Below are positions 53,835 through 64,000 of a stretch of DNA of 64,000 nt, in pieces. The number at the start of each line of letters is the position of its first letter. Positions within the stretch are counted from its first letter, which is position 1. This DNA is from Hippasteria phrygiana. Lineage: Eukaryota; Echinodermata; Asteroidea; Valvatida; Goniasteridae. The notes under the pieces were generated by a model. It did not search any database and was not told where the DNA came from. It was given only the letters and a program-made list of their open reading frames with translations. The stretch is taken from the NCBI GenBank assembly GCA_037893225.1, contig JAZGUH010000074.1:1-64000 (forward strand), read 5' to 3'. A program made the translations under genes and the position numbers.

Positions 53835-53959
53835 CTGTATAGAGTACCGAAGTCTGACGTCAGTTGCCGCGGCAATGGTTCCAAACAAATGCAGTTTAGA
53901 ATGTATTCTGGTTCCAAACATTGTATTGATTGACGTCATCACTTCGGTACTCTATACAG
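53835..53959 (+). mobile_element. MITE with CRE-like palindromes, copy 2
   Basis: 125 bp with 19-bp terminal inverted repeats CTGTATAGAGTACCGAAGT. Both TGACGTCA sites and TTGCCGCGGCAA are present. Six bases from the foldback. Confidence 0.88.
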
Positions 53960-54224
53960 TCAGTCCCACAATTACAATATAGAATTCTCACCATGGTCTT
54001 TGTGTGGCGTCGGTTCTATGTCGACGTCGCAAAGTATGCAAAATCGGAAAAACTTCCTGTCGAGCGGTGACGTGGTGCGGACGTGTCTGTGTGGCGCGAA
54101 ATTTAAATTTTGCCCCTCATCAACGGCTGATCCTTGATCACTATAACTTTACCTTTTAGGACACAGGTAAGCAATACAATTAAATCGCGAGGTGTATTGG
54201 AATACTCCCTTCTAGATATCGGTA

Positions 54225-54653
54225 ATGGCCGATTTATCCACAGATTCAGATTCAGTTTCTGATGACATATCATGGGATAAACTTTCGCAACAAACCCCAG
54301 TGGATGCTCAAGATCATACAAATCATGACGATCATCCACGATCAACCTTTGACGTAGTATATAGCCAGGCACAAAGTAATACGCAGTTTCAAACTCAAAA
54401 AAGAAAACGACCAAAGTCCAGCCTTAATTACAGTGACGTCTACACAGATTCAGAAGGAGACACTCCTAATGAACATCCAACAAAATCCCACAGGCGGGGT
54501 ATCCGTAAAAGGGTCTATGTATTATATGTGTACATTCATCTGGATGTATCTTGTTCGTATCTTGCTTGTAAACTTAGGTCGATAAAAAGCTTCAGGCTTA
54601 TTTTGACCCGTCACTTTAATAACAAAATTATCATGCTACTAAAAGAGGGGTAG
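54225..54653 (+). CDS. Candidate first coding exon in unit A, unknown acidic/nuclear-type protein
   Basis: ATG GCC with a good Kozak-like context (GGTAATGG) opens a 142-codon frame. The first ~98 residues are Ser/Asp-rich (STDSDSVSDDISW) with a KRKRP nuclear-localisation-like cluster and TDSEGD acidic motif. The remainder is hydrophobic and repeat-like, so a splice donor near 54,500-54,515 is likely. Upstream, ACACAG|GTAAGC and CCCTTCTAG could bound a ~48-bp 5' UTR intron, and GGCGCGAAA resembles an E2F site. Could be a host gene or a transposon gene; family unknown. Confidence 0.35.
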   Translation: MADLSTDSDSVSDDISWDKLSQQTPVDAQDHTNHDDHPRSTFDVVYSQAQSNTQFQTQKRKRPKSSLNYSDVYTDSEGDTPNEHPTKSHRRGIRKRVYVLYVYIHLDVSCSYLACKLRSIKSFRLILTRHFNNKIIMLLKEG

Positions 54654-55987
54654 TGGCTGCAGACAGTTCTTTAGCAGCGAAAAAAGAAATTTCAATCTAG
54701 AACTTAGAAGTACATTCTTTTTTAAGCAGTTGATAGATAGAGCTGAAACAACTTTACTTGGTCGCTATTCCAATGGCACTTGTCAACAACTCGCTGTGTG
54801 AAACAACATTTCCGCACATCAAGTCTACATGTAATGTATAGTCAACATGTACAGTACATACATTACATGTACAGTATACATCCGATCCAAGTACTCGGTA
54901 TGTGAATTGTTCATGTCATAAAAAGTAATAAGCGAATAATTCGTGCAAAACAGGTGAAAATTAGGGTTGTTTTATTATTTGTCGGGGTGTTTATTTCTTT
55001 GTTTCTTCGGTAGTCATCTTTATCATAGTGATGTGGGGATCTGTGCGCCAGTGGCGTAAACACGGGGAAGGAGTTCAGGGGCCCGCCGATTTGTATTTCT
55101 TTTTTGTTTCGTAAATTTAAAAAGGGGAAAATTGTACACAAAGTGATGTTTCAAATTTCAAGCGGTGTTTAGGGCAGGGGTATCCCCCGTTGAGAAAAAG
55201 TTCAAGATGCAGTACTTCGTTGACAAATTCAATAATCATCCCCACTTTTCGACACGGATTTACTCGCCACTGGTGAAATCTCATTTGTTTGGCGTATATT
55301 ATTTATTGGTAATACCTGTTATTATTGTGTTTATTATTTGATAGTGTTGAAATAACTCTTATGATGTAACTTTCCATAAATTCCTGCCGTCAAATGTAAC
55401 ACAAGGTCGTGGACTCAATATCGGCATCAGTATAGCTGTTTTACTTTGATTTGCTCATCATTGCACGCACAGCCGATTTTAGTCGAAATTTATTTCGATA
55501 CATAGGCCTACAACTTTATTTTTGTATAGGAAGGGGCTGGTGCATTATTTATTTTACAATTATAAATACAGATTTACTTATTTACTTATTTTCGTTTAGT
55601 TCTGTCATGGTACATTTTGGCGTTTGGCGGGTGGGGTGTCATGTTATCACGGACTATGTTCGACTGTAGGCCTATCGTATATATTTTTGGTGGCACAAAC
55701 ACATACAAAATACTTGTACATGCAGTATGTACAGGATCATGCATGCAGCAGTCATTGCAATTGTAATCTGATATGGCGCGCGCGCCCTGTGGGTCAGCGC
55801 GCGCGTGCCCTGTAGGTCAGCGCGCGGTCGTGGGGTATTATTTGCAGTTACATGGGTTCATCTGCGTTCATCAGTTCGGGATTCAGTGTACAGCCGCAAG
55901 CCTGCTATGATCGTGACGACACAGCCCCTTTAATAGCCACGAACCGCCAGTAACAACGTCTGGGGAATTTCGTAAAATCTCCCGCCG

Positions 55988-56149
55988 AAAAATGGGGAAA
56001 ACTAGTGCGCATGCGCAATTCTGTATGAAAATGAGGAACATTTTCTCTTCACGCACGCGCATATACGAAGAAGAGCTGCCATGAAGTTGCACAATAGTCT
56101 GGTAGCTATCTATACTACTGGCCGAAGGGGCGCCGTTCGCGATCGAAGC
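55988..56149 (+). repeat. ~160-bp direct repeat inside B (left copy)
   Basis: ACTAGTGCGCATGCG through GGGGCGCCGTTCGCGATCGAAGCT, matched about 2.1 kb later at 58,073-58,230 with a few changes. The second unit has the pair at 58,733-58,894 and 60,818-60,975. Confidence 0.85.
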
Positions 56150-57261
56150 TTCGTAGGATCGAATTTCCCTTCACAGTAGTTATACTAAATACCCAATAAA
56201 TAAAATAATAAGAAAATAATTGCGGGCACAGACATGGGTGCATATTCTGAGAAGTCGAAGCTTGCAAAATAAATGTCCTTAAAGGTAATGTACATGATCG
56301 GTCATTGTTACAATTTTCAAAAATGGGCGGATTTGGGGGTTAGTGTTTTACAGGAAATATCGTTCTACTAACCTGTTCAAAGTTTTGCGTTGTTGGATGG
56401 CGAAAACAAGAGAGAAAAACGGCGCTCCTTTCCAGCCGTTTGGCGGATGATAGCCCTTTGTCAAGGCACGCGTGGCTACCTGGACGCGTGACGCGCTCCG
56501 AATGGCAGCATGTCCGGGGCGCGCCACTGTTCGGGTAGCCACGCGCGCCTTGACTTAAGTCTTAAGGGCAGTTTTCCAACGTTTTCCAGCTGGAAATCGT
56601 TGGAAAACGATATCAATTTCTACTTTTCTTGACAACGACAGCACAACTAGTGCCGTAATTTCACAGGATGATTGAGACTACTATTAACTTACAATCGAGT
56701 AAGGTATTTCGTAATAATTCAGTAAAAACAACTTAGACGATTACCAATCGTGTACACTACTTTTAAATATAATAATAAATAAAGAACATTACTTGTTTTT
56801 TTTCCCGGAAACCCTTAGAGTTAATCAACCAAATATGCATTCTGGTATTATGCCTTTTTAAACAAAAAAGTTATGTGATGTTGACCAAGCTTTCAGGTGC
56901 CGCGATTCACCGGGGCCCCATACTCCGGCTTACCGGCTCCCATGTAGGACTCTTAAGGGCTCGGATTCCGGTCCATCACAGATCAGACCCCGGTCCATCA
57001 CACCTCCTTCCCCACTCATCCATATAACCTGAAGGTCTAGCACCGTAAAAGGGAGGAACATGGCTGCACCCTAAGAAATGACTGCCGAGCCAGCCAAACG
57101 TGCCATGAGCCTGTACGATGATGCTTACCTGGACTTCACGAGCGGTCCCAACTGCACTGCTAATCGACCGCACGCCACAGTACAGTTGGTATTTGGGGAC
57201 GGTAAACGAATACTCTTATAAATAATGACATTTCTGGAAAAGAAAAAGGAAATACTGAAAA

Positions 57262-57339
57262 GCTGGGAATCGAACCCTCAGCTTAAGAGCCGATAAACGA
57301 CTCGATGAACGACTCGCTTAACCACTCGGCCACTAAGCT
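57262..57339 (-). repeat. tRNA-Ser-like Pol III promoter sequence in B
   Basis: Minus strand has a perfect A box TGGCCGAGTGG and B box GGTTCGATTCC at tRNA spacing, but the acceptor ends do not pair. Probably a SINE head or tRNA relic. Repeated at 60,007-60,084. Confidence 0.6.
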
Positions 57340-57640
57340 GTTACTGCCTGAGAGAATTTTTAAACCTATTGAAACAGAGAAGAAACCACACGGCGGCAGT
57401 ACAATACCCGAACATGGTTGAATGAATACCATTATCCCTTGCGTACGGATGACGCCATATGGCGTCAAAAAAATGCCACCAGGCCAAATGGCGTGATTTT
57501 TTTCCCTAGGAAAGTTAGGGCAATTATCATAAATGGGCGCTGTACTTGGCTGTGTGAGCTGAGACAGGTTCTCAGACTTGTTTTCCCTTGAAATAAAATC
57601 CTCCACACCACAATTAGTACAAGAAAAATAAATATAAATC

Positions 57641-57712
57641 GGGCAAAGGATTCGAACCCAGGCCTCTGTAGTCCAAAGCCTTATGCTCTACCAATATAGC
57701 CACAACAGTAGC
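57641..57712 (-). repeat. Second tRNA-like sequence in B
   Basis: Minus strand TGGCTATATTGGTAGAGC and GGTTCGAATCC resemble A and B boxes. The acceptor ends do not pair. Repeated at 60,386-60,457. Confidence 0.5.
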
Positions 57713-58072
57713 TGGACCAAATATTTTTACTTCAACCTTATATTGTTGTCTGAATGATGCGTGCGATGCTTATTATAAAAAATAACTTAATCATGAATAT
57801 GCATGCTGGTAATAGCGGTCTAGATACGCCCATTTATGATAACTGCCCCCTAACCTTCCTTGGAAACAAAATTATGCGGCCGGATGACGCCATTGGCCGC
57901 CGTTTGTGCAGTTTCAATCCATTGTTGGATTATTGTTTATGTCATGCTTGACTGCAAAAACACATTGTAGCGGTTCGATTTGGCTGCCAGAACCGCTGCA
58001 ACACCCCGACGTCTCCCGTAAAATACCGTGCCCAAGGGGTTAAGAATCATGGCTTTGTAACTGTAAATTTGA

Positions 58073-58230
58073 AAAATGAGGGAAACTAGTGCGCATGCGT
58101 CAATTCTGTATGAAAATGAGGAACATTTTCTCTTCACGCACGCGCACATACGAAGAAGAGCTGCCATAAAGTTGCACAATAGTCTGGTAGCTATCTATAC
58201 TGGCGAAGGGGCGCCGTTCGCGATCGAAGC
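58073..58230 (+). repeat. ~160-bp direct repeat inside B (right copy)
   Basis: Partner of 55,988-56,149; continues differently after GATCGAAGCT. Confidence 0.85.
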
Positions 58231-60006
58231 TGCTATGCTTTGCCGGCTATATGCGCTAGCGGCTGCAGTGTCAAGTTCACCGCTCGTGTTCGCATGCGAC
58301 GTCTTGCAACTGTGACGATCGACGTGAGGGAGATGCGACGGGGAATTGGAAGGTGCAAACTACATAATGCGCGCTGCAATTATTGGGCTAAGCAGGTGCG
58401 TGCGCACAACACGGCTTCTACGAAATTCCCAAGACGTTGTTACTGGCCGTTCGTGCTTAATATTTTGCAGTATGTACAGGATCATGCATGCAGCAGTCAT
58501 TGCAATTGTAATCTGATATGGCGCGCGCGCCCTGTGGGTCAGCGCGCGCGAGCCCTGTAGGTCAGCGCGCGGTCGTGGGGTATTATTTGCAGTTACATGG
58601 GTTCATCTGCGTTCATCAGTTCGGGATTCAGTGTACAGCCGCAAGCCTGCTATGATCGTGACGACACAGCCCCTTTAATAGCCACGAACCGCCAGTAACA
58701 ACGTCTGGGGAATTTCGTAAAATCTCCCGCCGAAAAATGGGGAAAACTAGTGCGCATGCGCAATTCTGTATGAAAATGAGGAACATTTTCTCTTCACGCA
58801 CGCGCATATACGAAGAAGAGCTGCCATGAAGTTGCACAATAGTCTGGTAGCTATCTATACTACTGGCCGAAGGGGCGCCGTTCGCGATCGAAGCTTCGTA
58901 GGATCGAATTTCCCTTCACAGTAGTTATACTAAATACCCAATAAATAAAATAATAAGAAAATAATTGCGGGCACAGACATGGGTGCATATTCTGAGAAGT
59001 CGAAGCTTGCAAAATAAATGTCCTTAAAGGTAATGTACATGATCGGTCATTGTTACAATTTTCAAAAATGGGCGGATTTGGGGGTTAGTGTTTTACAGGA
59101 AATATCGTTCTACTAACCTGTTCAAAGTTTTGCGTTGTTGGATGGCGAAAACAAGAGAGAAAAACGGCGCTCCTTTCCAGCCGTTTGGCGGATGATAGCC
59201 TTTTGTCAAGGCACGCGTGGCTACCTGGACGCGTGACGCGCTCCGAATGGCAGCATGTCCGGGGCGCGCCACTGTTCGGGTAGCCACGCGCGCCTTGACT
59301 TAAGTCTTAAGGGCAGTTTTCCAACGTTTTCCAGCTGGAAATCGTTGGAAAACGATATCAATTTCTACTTTTCTTGACAACGACAGCACAACTAGTGCCG
59401 TAATTTCACAGGATGATTGAGACTACTATTAACTTACAATCGAGTAAGGTATTTCGTAATAATTCAGTAAAAACAACTTAGACGATTACCAATCGTGTAC
59501 ACTACTTTTAAATATAATAATAAATAAAGAACATTACTTGTTTTTTTTCCCGGAAACCCTTAGAGTTAATCAATCAAATATGCATTCTGGTATTATGCCT
59601 TTTTAAACAAAAAAGTTATGTGATGTTGACCAAGCTTTCAGGTGCCGCGATTCACCGGGGCCCCATACTCCGGCTTACCGGCTCCCATGTAGGACTCTTA
59701 AGGGCTCGGATTCCGGTCCATCACAGATCAGACCCCGGTCCATCACACCTCCTTCCCCACTCATCCATATAACCTGAAGGTCTAGCACCGTAAAAGGGAG
59801 GAACATGGCTGCACCCTAAGCAATGACTGCCGAGCCAGCCAAACGTGCCATGAGCCTGTACGATGATGCTTACCTGGACTTCACGAGCGGTCCCAACTGC
59901 ACTGCTAATCGACCGCACGCCACAGTACAGTTGGTATTTGGGGACGGTAAACGAATACTCTTATAAATAATGACATTTCTGGAAAAGAAAAAGGAAATAC
60001 TGAAAA

Positions 60007-60084
60007 GCTGGGAATCGAACCCTCAGCTTAAGAGCCGATAAACGACTCGATGAACGACTCGCTTAACCACTCGGCCACTAAGCT
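60007..60084 (-). repeat. tRNA-Ser-like Pol III promoter sequence, second B copy
   Basis: A and B boxes unchanged from 57,262-57,339. Confidence 0.6.
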
Positions 60085-60385
60085 GTTACTGCCTGAGAGA
60101 ATTTTTAAACCTATTGAAACAGAGAAGAAACCACACGGCGGCAGTACAATACCCGAACATGGTTGAATGAATACCATTATCCCTTGCGTACGGATGACGC
60201 CATATGGCGTCAAAAAAATGCCACCAGGCCGGATGGCGTGATTTTTTTCCCTAGGAAAGTTAGGGCAATTATCATAAATGGGCGCTGTACTTGGCTGTGT
60301 GAGCTGAGACAGGTTCTCAGACTTGTTTTCCCTTGAAATAAAATCCTCCACACCACAATTAGTACAAGAAAAATAAATATAAATC

Positions 60386-60457
60386 GGGCAAAGGATTCGA
60401 ACCCAGGCCTCTGTAGTCCAAAGCCTTATGCTCTACCAATATAGCCACAACAGTAGC
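60386..60457 (-). repeat. Second tRNA-like sequence, second B copy
   Basis: Unchanged from 57,641-57,712. Confidence 0.5.
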
Positions 60458-61293
60458 TGGACCAAATATTTTTACTTCAACCTTATATTGTTGTCTGAAT
60501 GATGCGTGCGATGCTTATTATAAAAAATAACTTAATCATGAATATGCATGCTGGTAATAGCGGTCTAGATACGCCCATTTATGATAACTGCCCCCTAACC
60601 TTCCTTGGAAACAAAATTATGCGGCCGGATGACGCCATTGGCCGCCGTTTGTGCAGTTTCAATCCATTGTTGGATTATTGTTTATGTCATGCTTGACTGC
60701 AAAAACACATTGTAGCGGTTCGATTTGGCTGCCAGAACCGCTGCAACACCCCGACGTCTCCCGTAAAATACCGTGCCCAAGGGGTTAAGAATCATGGCTT
60801 TGTAACTGTAAATTTGAAAAATGAGGGAAACTAGTGCGCATGCGTCAATTCTGTATGAAAATGAGGAACATTTTCTCTTCACGCACGCGCACATACGAAG
60901 AAGAGCTGCCATAAAGTTGCACAATAGTCTGGTAGCTATCTATACTGGCGAAGGGGCGCCGTTCGCGATCGAAGCTGCTATGCTTTGCCGGCTATATGCG
61001 CTAGCGGCTGCAGTGTCAAGTTCACCGCTCGTGTTCGCATGCGACGTCTTGCAACTGTGACGATCGACGTGAGGGAGATGCGACGGGGAATTGGAAGGTG
61101 CAAACTACATAATGCGCGCTGCAATTATTGGGCTAAGCAGGTGCGTGCGCACAACACGGCTTCTACGAAATTCCCAAGACGTTGTTACTGGCCGTTCGTG
61201 CTTAATATTTTGTCGTGATAACGCCCTCTCGCGGCGGCCGGTTATCGCGTATATGCGTAACAACGTCTTGAACCAAGACTAGGTAGACAACTG

Positions 61294-61616
61294 TACTCTC
61301 TTAATGTAAAAGAGTGAAAAACTCAATCTCAAAAAGAGTGAATCCCTTCTCAAACCACTCGAAAAGAGTGAATCTCTCATAAAAACCACTCGAAAAGAGT
61401 GAAAACCACTCGAAAAGAGTGAAATTTCCACTCTTTCAAGGAACCATATAAGGGACAACTCGAAAAAGAGTTGTCCCTTATTATGGCTCCACGAAAGAGT
61501 GGAAATTTCACTCTTTTCGAGTGGTTTTTATAAGAGATTCACTCTTTTCGAGTGGTTTGAGAAGGGATTCACTCTTTTTGAGAGTGAGTTTTTCACTCTT
61601 TTACATTAAGAGAGTA
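61294..61616. repeat. Foldback palindrome, second copy
   Basis: No difference noticed from 53,506-53,828. Confidence 0.9.
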
Positions 61617-61622
61617 GGCCTA

Positions 61623-61747
61623 CTGTATAGAGTACCGAAGTCTGACGTCAGTTGCCGCGGCAATGGTTCCAAACAAATGCAGTTTAGAATGTATTCTGGT
61701 TCCAAACATTGTATTGATTGACGTCATCACTTCGGTACTCTATACAG
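61623..61747 (+). mobile_element. MITE with CRE-like palindromes, copy 3
   Basis: Duplicate of copy 2 as part of unit A rather than an independent insertion. Confidence 0.88.
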
Positions 61748-62012
61748 TCAGTCCCACAATTACAATATAGAATTCTCACCATGGTCTTTGTGTGGCGTCG
61801 GTTCTATGTCGACGTCGCAAAGTATGCAAAATCGGAAAAACTTCCTGTCGAGCGGTGACGTGGTGCGGACGTGTCTGTGTGGCGCGAAATTTAAATTTTG
61901 CCCCTCATCAACGGCTGATCCTTGATCACTATAACTTTACCTTTTAGGACACAGGTAAGCAATACAATTAAATCGCGAGGTGTATTGGAATACTCCCTTC
62001 TAGATATCGGTA

Positions 62013-62441
62013 ATGGCCGATTTATCCACAGATTCAGATTCAGTTTCTGATGACATATCATGGGATAAACTTTCGCAACAAACCCCAGTGGATGCTCAAG
62101 ATCATACAAATCATGACGATCATCCACGATCAACCTTTGACGTAGTATATAGCCAGGCACAAAGTAATACGCAGTTTCAAACTCAAAAAAGAAAACGACC
62201 AAAGTCCAGCCTTAATTACAGTGACGTCTACACAGATTCAGAAGGAGACACTCCTAATGAACATCCAACAAAATCCCACAGGCGGGGTATCCGTAAAAGG
62301 GTCTATGTATTATATGTGTACATTCATCTGGATGTATCTTGTTCGTATCTTGCTTGTAAACTTAGGTCGATAAAAAGCTTCAGGCTTATTTTGACCCGTC
62401 ACTTTAATAACAAAATTATCATGCTACTAAAAGAGGGGTAG
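62013..62441 (+). CDS. Candidate exon of unit A, second copy
   Basis: Encodes the same 142 codons as 54,225-54,653 with no visible change, including the KRKRP cluster. Confidence 0.35.
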   Translation: MADLSTDSDSVSDDISWDKLSQQTPVDAQDHTNHDDHPRSTFDVVYSQAQSNTQFQTQKRKRPKSSLNYSDVYTDSEGDTPNEHPTKSHRRGIRKRVYVLYVYIHLDVSCSYLACKLRSIKSFRLILTRHFNNKIIMLLKEG

Positions 62442-63508
62442 TGGCTGCAGACAGTTCTTTAGCAGCGAAAAAAGAAATTTCAATCTACAACTTAGAAGTA
62501 CATTCTTTTTTAAGCAGTTGATAGATAGAGCTGAAACAACTTTACTTGGTCGCTATTCCAATGGCACTTGTCAACAACTCGCTGTGTGAAACAACATTTC
62601 CGCACATCAAGTCTACATGTAATGTATAGTCAACATGTACAGTACATACATTACATGTACAGTATACATCCGATCCAAGTACTCGGTATGTGAATTGTTC
62701 ATGTCATAAAAAGTAATAAGCGAATAATTCGTGCAAAACAGGTGAAAATTAGGGTTGTTTGATTATTTGTCGGGGTGTTTATTTCTTTGTTTCTTCGGTA
62801 GTCATCTTTATCATAGTGATGTGGGGATCTGTGCGCCAGTGGCGTAAACACGGGGAAGGAGTTCAGGGGCCCGCCGATTTGTATTTCTTTTTTGTTTCGT
62901 AAATTTAAAAAGGGGAAAATTGTACACAAAGTGATGTTTCAAATTTCAAGCGGTGTTTAGGGCAGGGGTATCCCCGTTGAGAAAAAGTTCAAGATGCAGT
63001 ACTTCGTTGACAAATTCAATAATCATCCCCACTTTTCGACACGGATTTACTCGCCACTGGTGAAATCTCATTTGTTTGGCGTATATTATTTATTGGTAAT
63101 ACCTGTTATTATTGTGTTTATTATTTGATAGTGTTGAAATAACTCTTATGATGTAACTTTCCATAAATTCCTGCCGTCAAATGTAACACAAGGTCGTGGA
63201 CTCAATATCGGCATCAGTATAGCTGTTTTACTTTGATTTGCTCATCATTGCACGCACAGCCGATTTTAGTCGAAATTTATTTCGATACATAGGCCTACAA
63301 CTTTATTTTTGTATAGGAAGGGGCTGGTGCATTATTTATTTTACAATTATAAATACAGATTTACTTATTTACTTATTTTCGTTTAGTTCTGTCATGGTAC
63401 ATTTTGGCGTTTGGCGGGTGGGGTGTCATGTTATCACGGACTATGTTCGACTGTAGGCCTATCGTATATATTTTTGGTGGCACAAACACATACAAAATAC
63501 TTGTACAT

Positions 63509-64000
63509 GCAGTATGTACAGGATCATGCATGCAGCAGTCATTGCAATTGTAATCTGATATGGCGCGCGCGCCCTGTGGGTCAGCGCGCGCGAGCCCTGT
63601 AGGTCAGCGCGCGGTCGTGGGGTATTATTTGCAGTTACATGGGTTCATCTGCGTTCATCAGTTCGGGATTCAGTGTACAGCCGCAAGCCTGCTATGATCG
63701 TGACGACACAGCCCCTTTAATAGCCACGAACCGCCAGTAACAACGTCTGGGGAATTTCGTAAAATCTCCCGCCGAAAAATGGGGAAAACTAGTGCGCATG
63801 CGCAATTCTGTATGAAAATGAGGAACATTTTCTCTTCACGCACGCGCATATACGAAGAAGAGCTGCCATGAAGTTGCACAATAGTCTGGTAGCTATCTAT
63901 ACTACTGGCCGAAGGGGCGCCGTTCGCGATCGAAGCTTCGTAGGATCGAATTTCCCTTCACAGTAGTTATACTAAATACCCAATAAATAAAATAATAAGA
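63509..64000 (+). repeat. B unit, third copy, cut by the window end
   Basis: First 492 bp of B, with the GCGCGAGCCC variant also found in the second copy. Confidence 0.93.

Larger units (their letters stand above)
53424..55721 (+). repeat. A unit, first copy (~2.3 kb)
   Basis: Nearly identical to 61,212-63,508. It lies between the B end word CTTAATATTTT and the B start word GCAGTATGTACAGG, which are directly joined at 58,466/58,467 where A is absent. It contains a foldback, a MITE and one candidate ORF. About 1 kb at its right (54,660-55,720) shows no recognisable gene. Confidence 0.85.
55722..58466 (+). repeat. B unit, first copy (2,745 bp)
   Basis: Repeats as 58,467-61,211 with only a handful of substitutions, and partly as 63,509-64,000. 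Opens with GCGC-rich direct repeats (CCCTGTGGGTCAGCGCGCGC / CCCTGTAGGTCAGCGCGCGG). Contains internal direct repeats and two tRNA-like sequences. The stretch 56,160-57,240 shows no recognisable gene. Confidence 0.93.
58467..61211 (+). repeat. B unit, second copy (2,745 bp)
   Basis: Directly joined to the first copy. Differences include CCTTTTGTC for CCCTTTGTC near 59,203 and GGCCGGATGG for GGCCAAATGG near 60,230. Same length to the base. Confidence 0.95.
61212..63508 (+). repeat. A unit, second copy
   Basis: 7,788 bp after the first and one base shorter (TATCCCCGTT for TATCCCCCGTT), with other rare changes such as GTTTGATT for GTTTTATT near 62,759. Confidence 0.95.

Noticed and set aside
54103..54414. 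Minus-strand 103-codon ORF in unit A (and its copy at 61,891)
   Set aside because: Antisense to the better-supported acidic ORF with ATG context and nuclear-localisation-like motif.
55988..58230. LTR retrotransposon bounded by the ~160-bp direct repeats in B
   Set aside because: No TG...CA ends, primer-binding site, polypurine tract or gag/pol coding between them.

Overview
The window reads as nuclear DNA of an animal, most likely a marine invertebrate deuterostome (echinoderm-like; this is inferred from the repeat types, frequent TAGGCCTA words and spliced-gene signals, not proven). Almost every long ORF belongs to a mobile element or is a by-product of tRNA-bearing tandem repeats. One spliced host-type gene is visible.

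Layout. (1) 1-24,220: tandem array of a ~1,436-bp unit, each carrying a tRNA-Ser(GCU) and a tRNA-Arg(UCU) gene on the + strand. From ~6.7 kb onward the units are nearly identical and fall into a four-unit higher-order repeat of 5,743 bp; the first ~6.7 kb is the same array but riddled with scattered 1-2 base indels that look like uncorrected long-read sequence. (2) 24.2-30.5 kb: a small hairpin-bearing spacer, a non-LTR retrotransposon with an inverted 5' segment (twin-priming signature), then the tRNA unit again in inverted orientation, interrupted by a Penelope-like GIY-YIG fragment. (3) 30.5-37.6 kb: host DNA with a second non-LTR RT fragment, a tRNA-derived SINE, two small inverted-repeat elements, and a two-exon gene for a small secreted cysteine-rich protein (34,523-36,467). 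(4) 37.9-49.6 kb: a Polinton/Maverick (adintovirus-like) element with protein-primed DNA polymerase B, DDE integrase, double-jelly-roll capsid protein, packaging ATPase and at least eight smaller genes on both strands. Several genes carry frameshifts or in-frame stops while others (ATPase, one structural paralogue, small ORFs) are open. No terminal inverted repeats or maturation protease were found, and the right end is cut inside an ORF. (5) 49.6-53.3 kb: a second tRNA array of six shortened (~608-bp) units that starts and stops at exactly the same point of the repeat unit; three of its tRNA-Arg copies carry a UUU anticodon. (6) 53.3-64.0 kb: near-identical large repeats in the order B-tail, A, B, B, A, B, with a 323-bp foldback, a 125-bp MITE that also occurs at 32.8 kb, and tRNA-like Pol III promoter sequences.

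Working together: the tRNA arrays would be transcribed by Pol III from internal A/B boxes with T-run terminators. The Polinton genes form a virus-like module (replication, integration, capsid, packaging) that shares an A/T-rich motif directly upstream of most start codons. The rest is nested transposon debris that marks the order of insertions.
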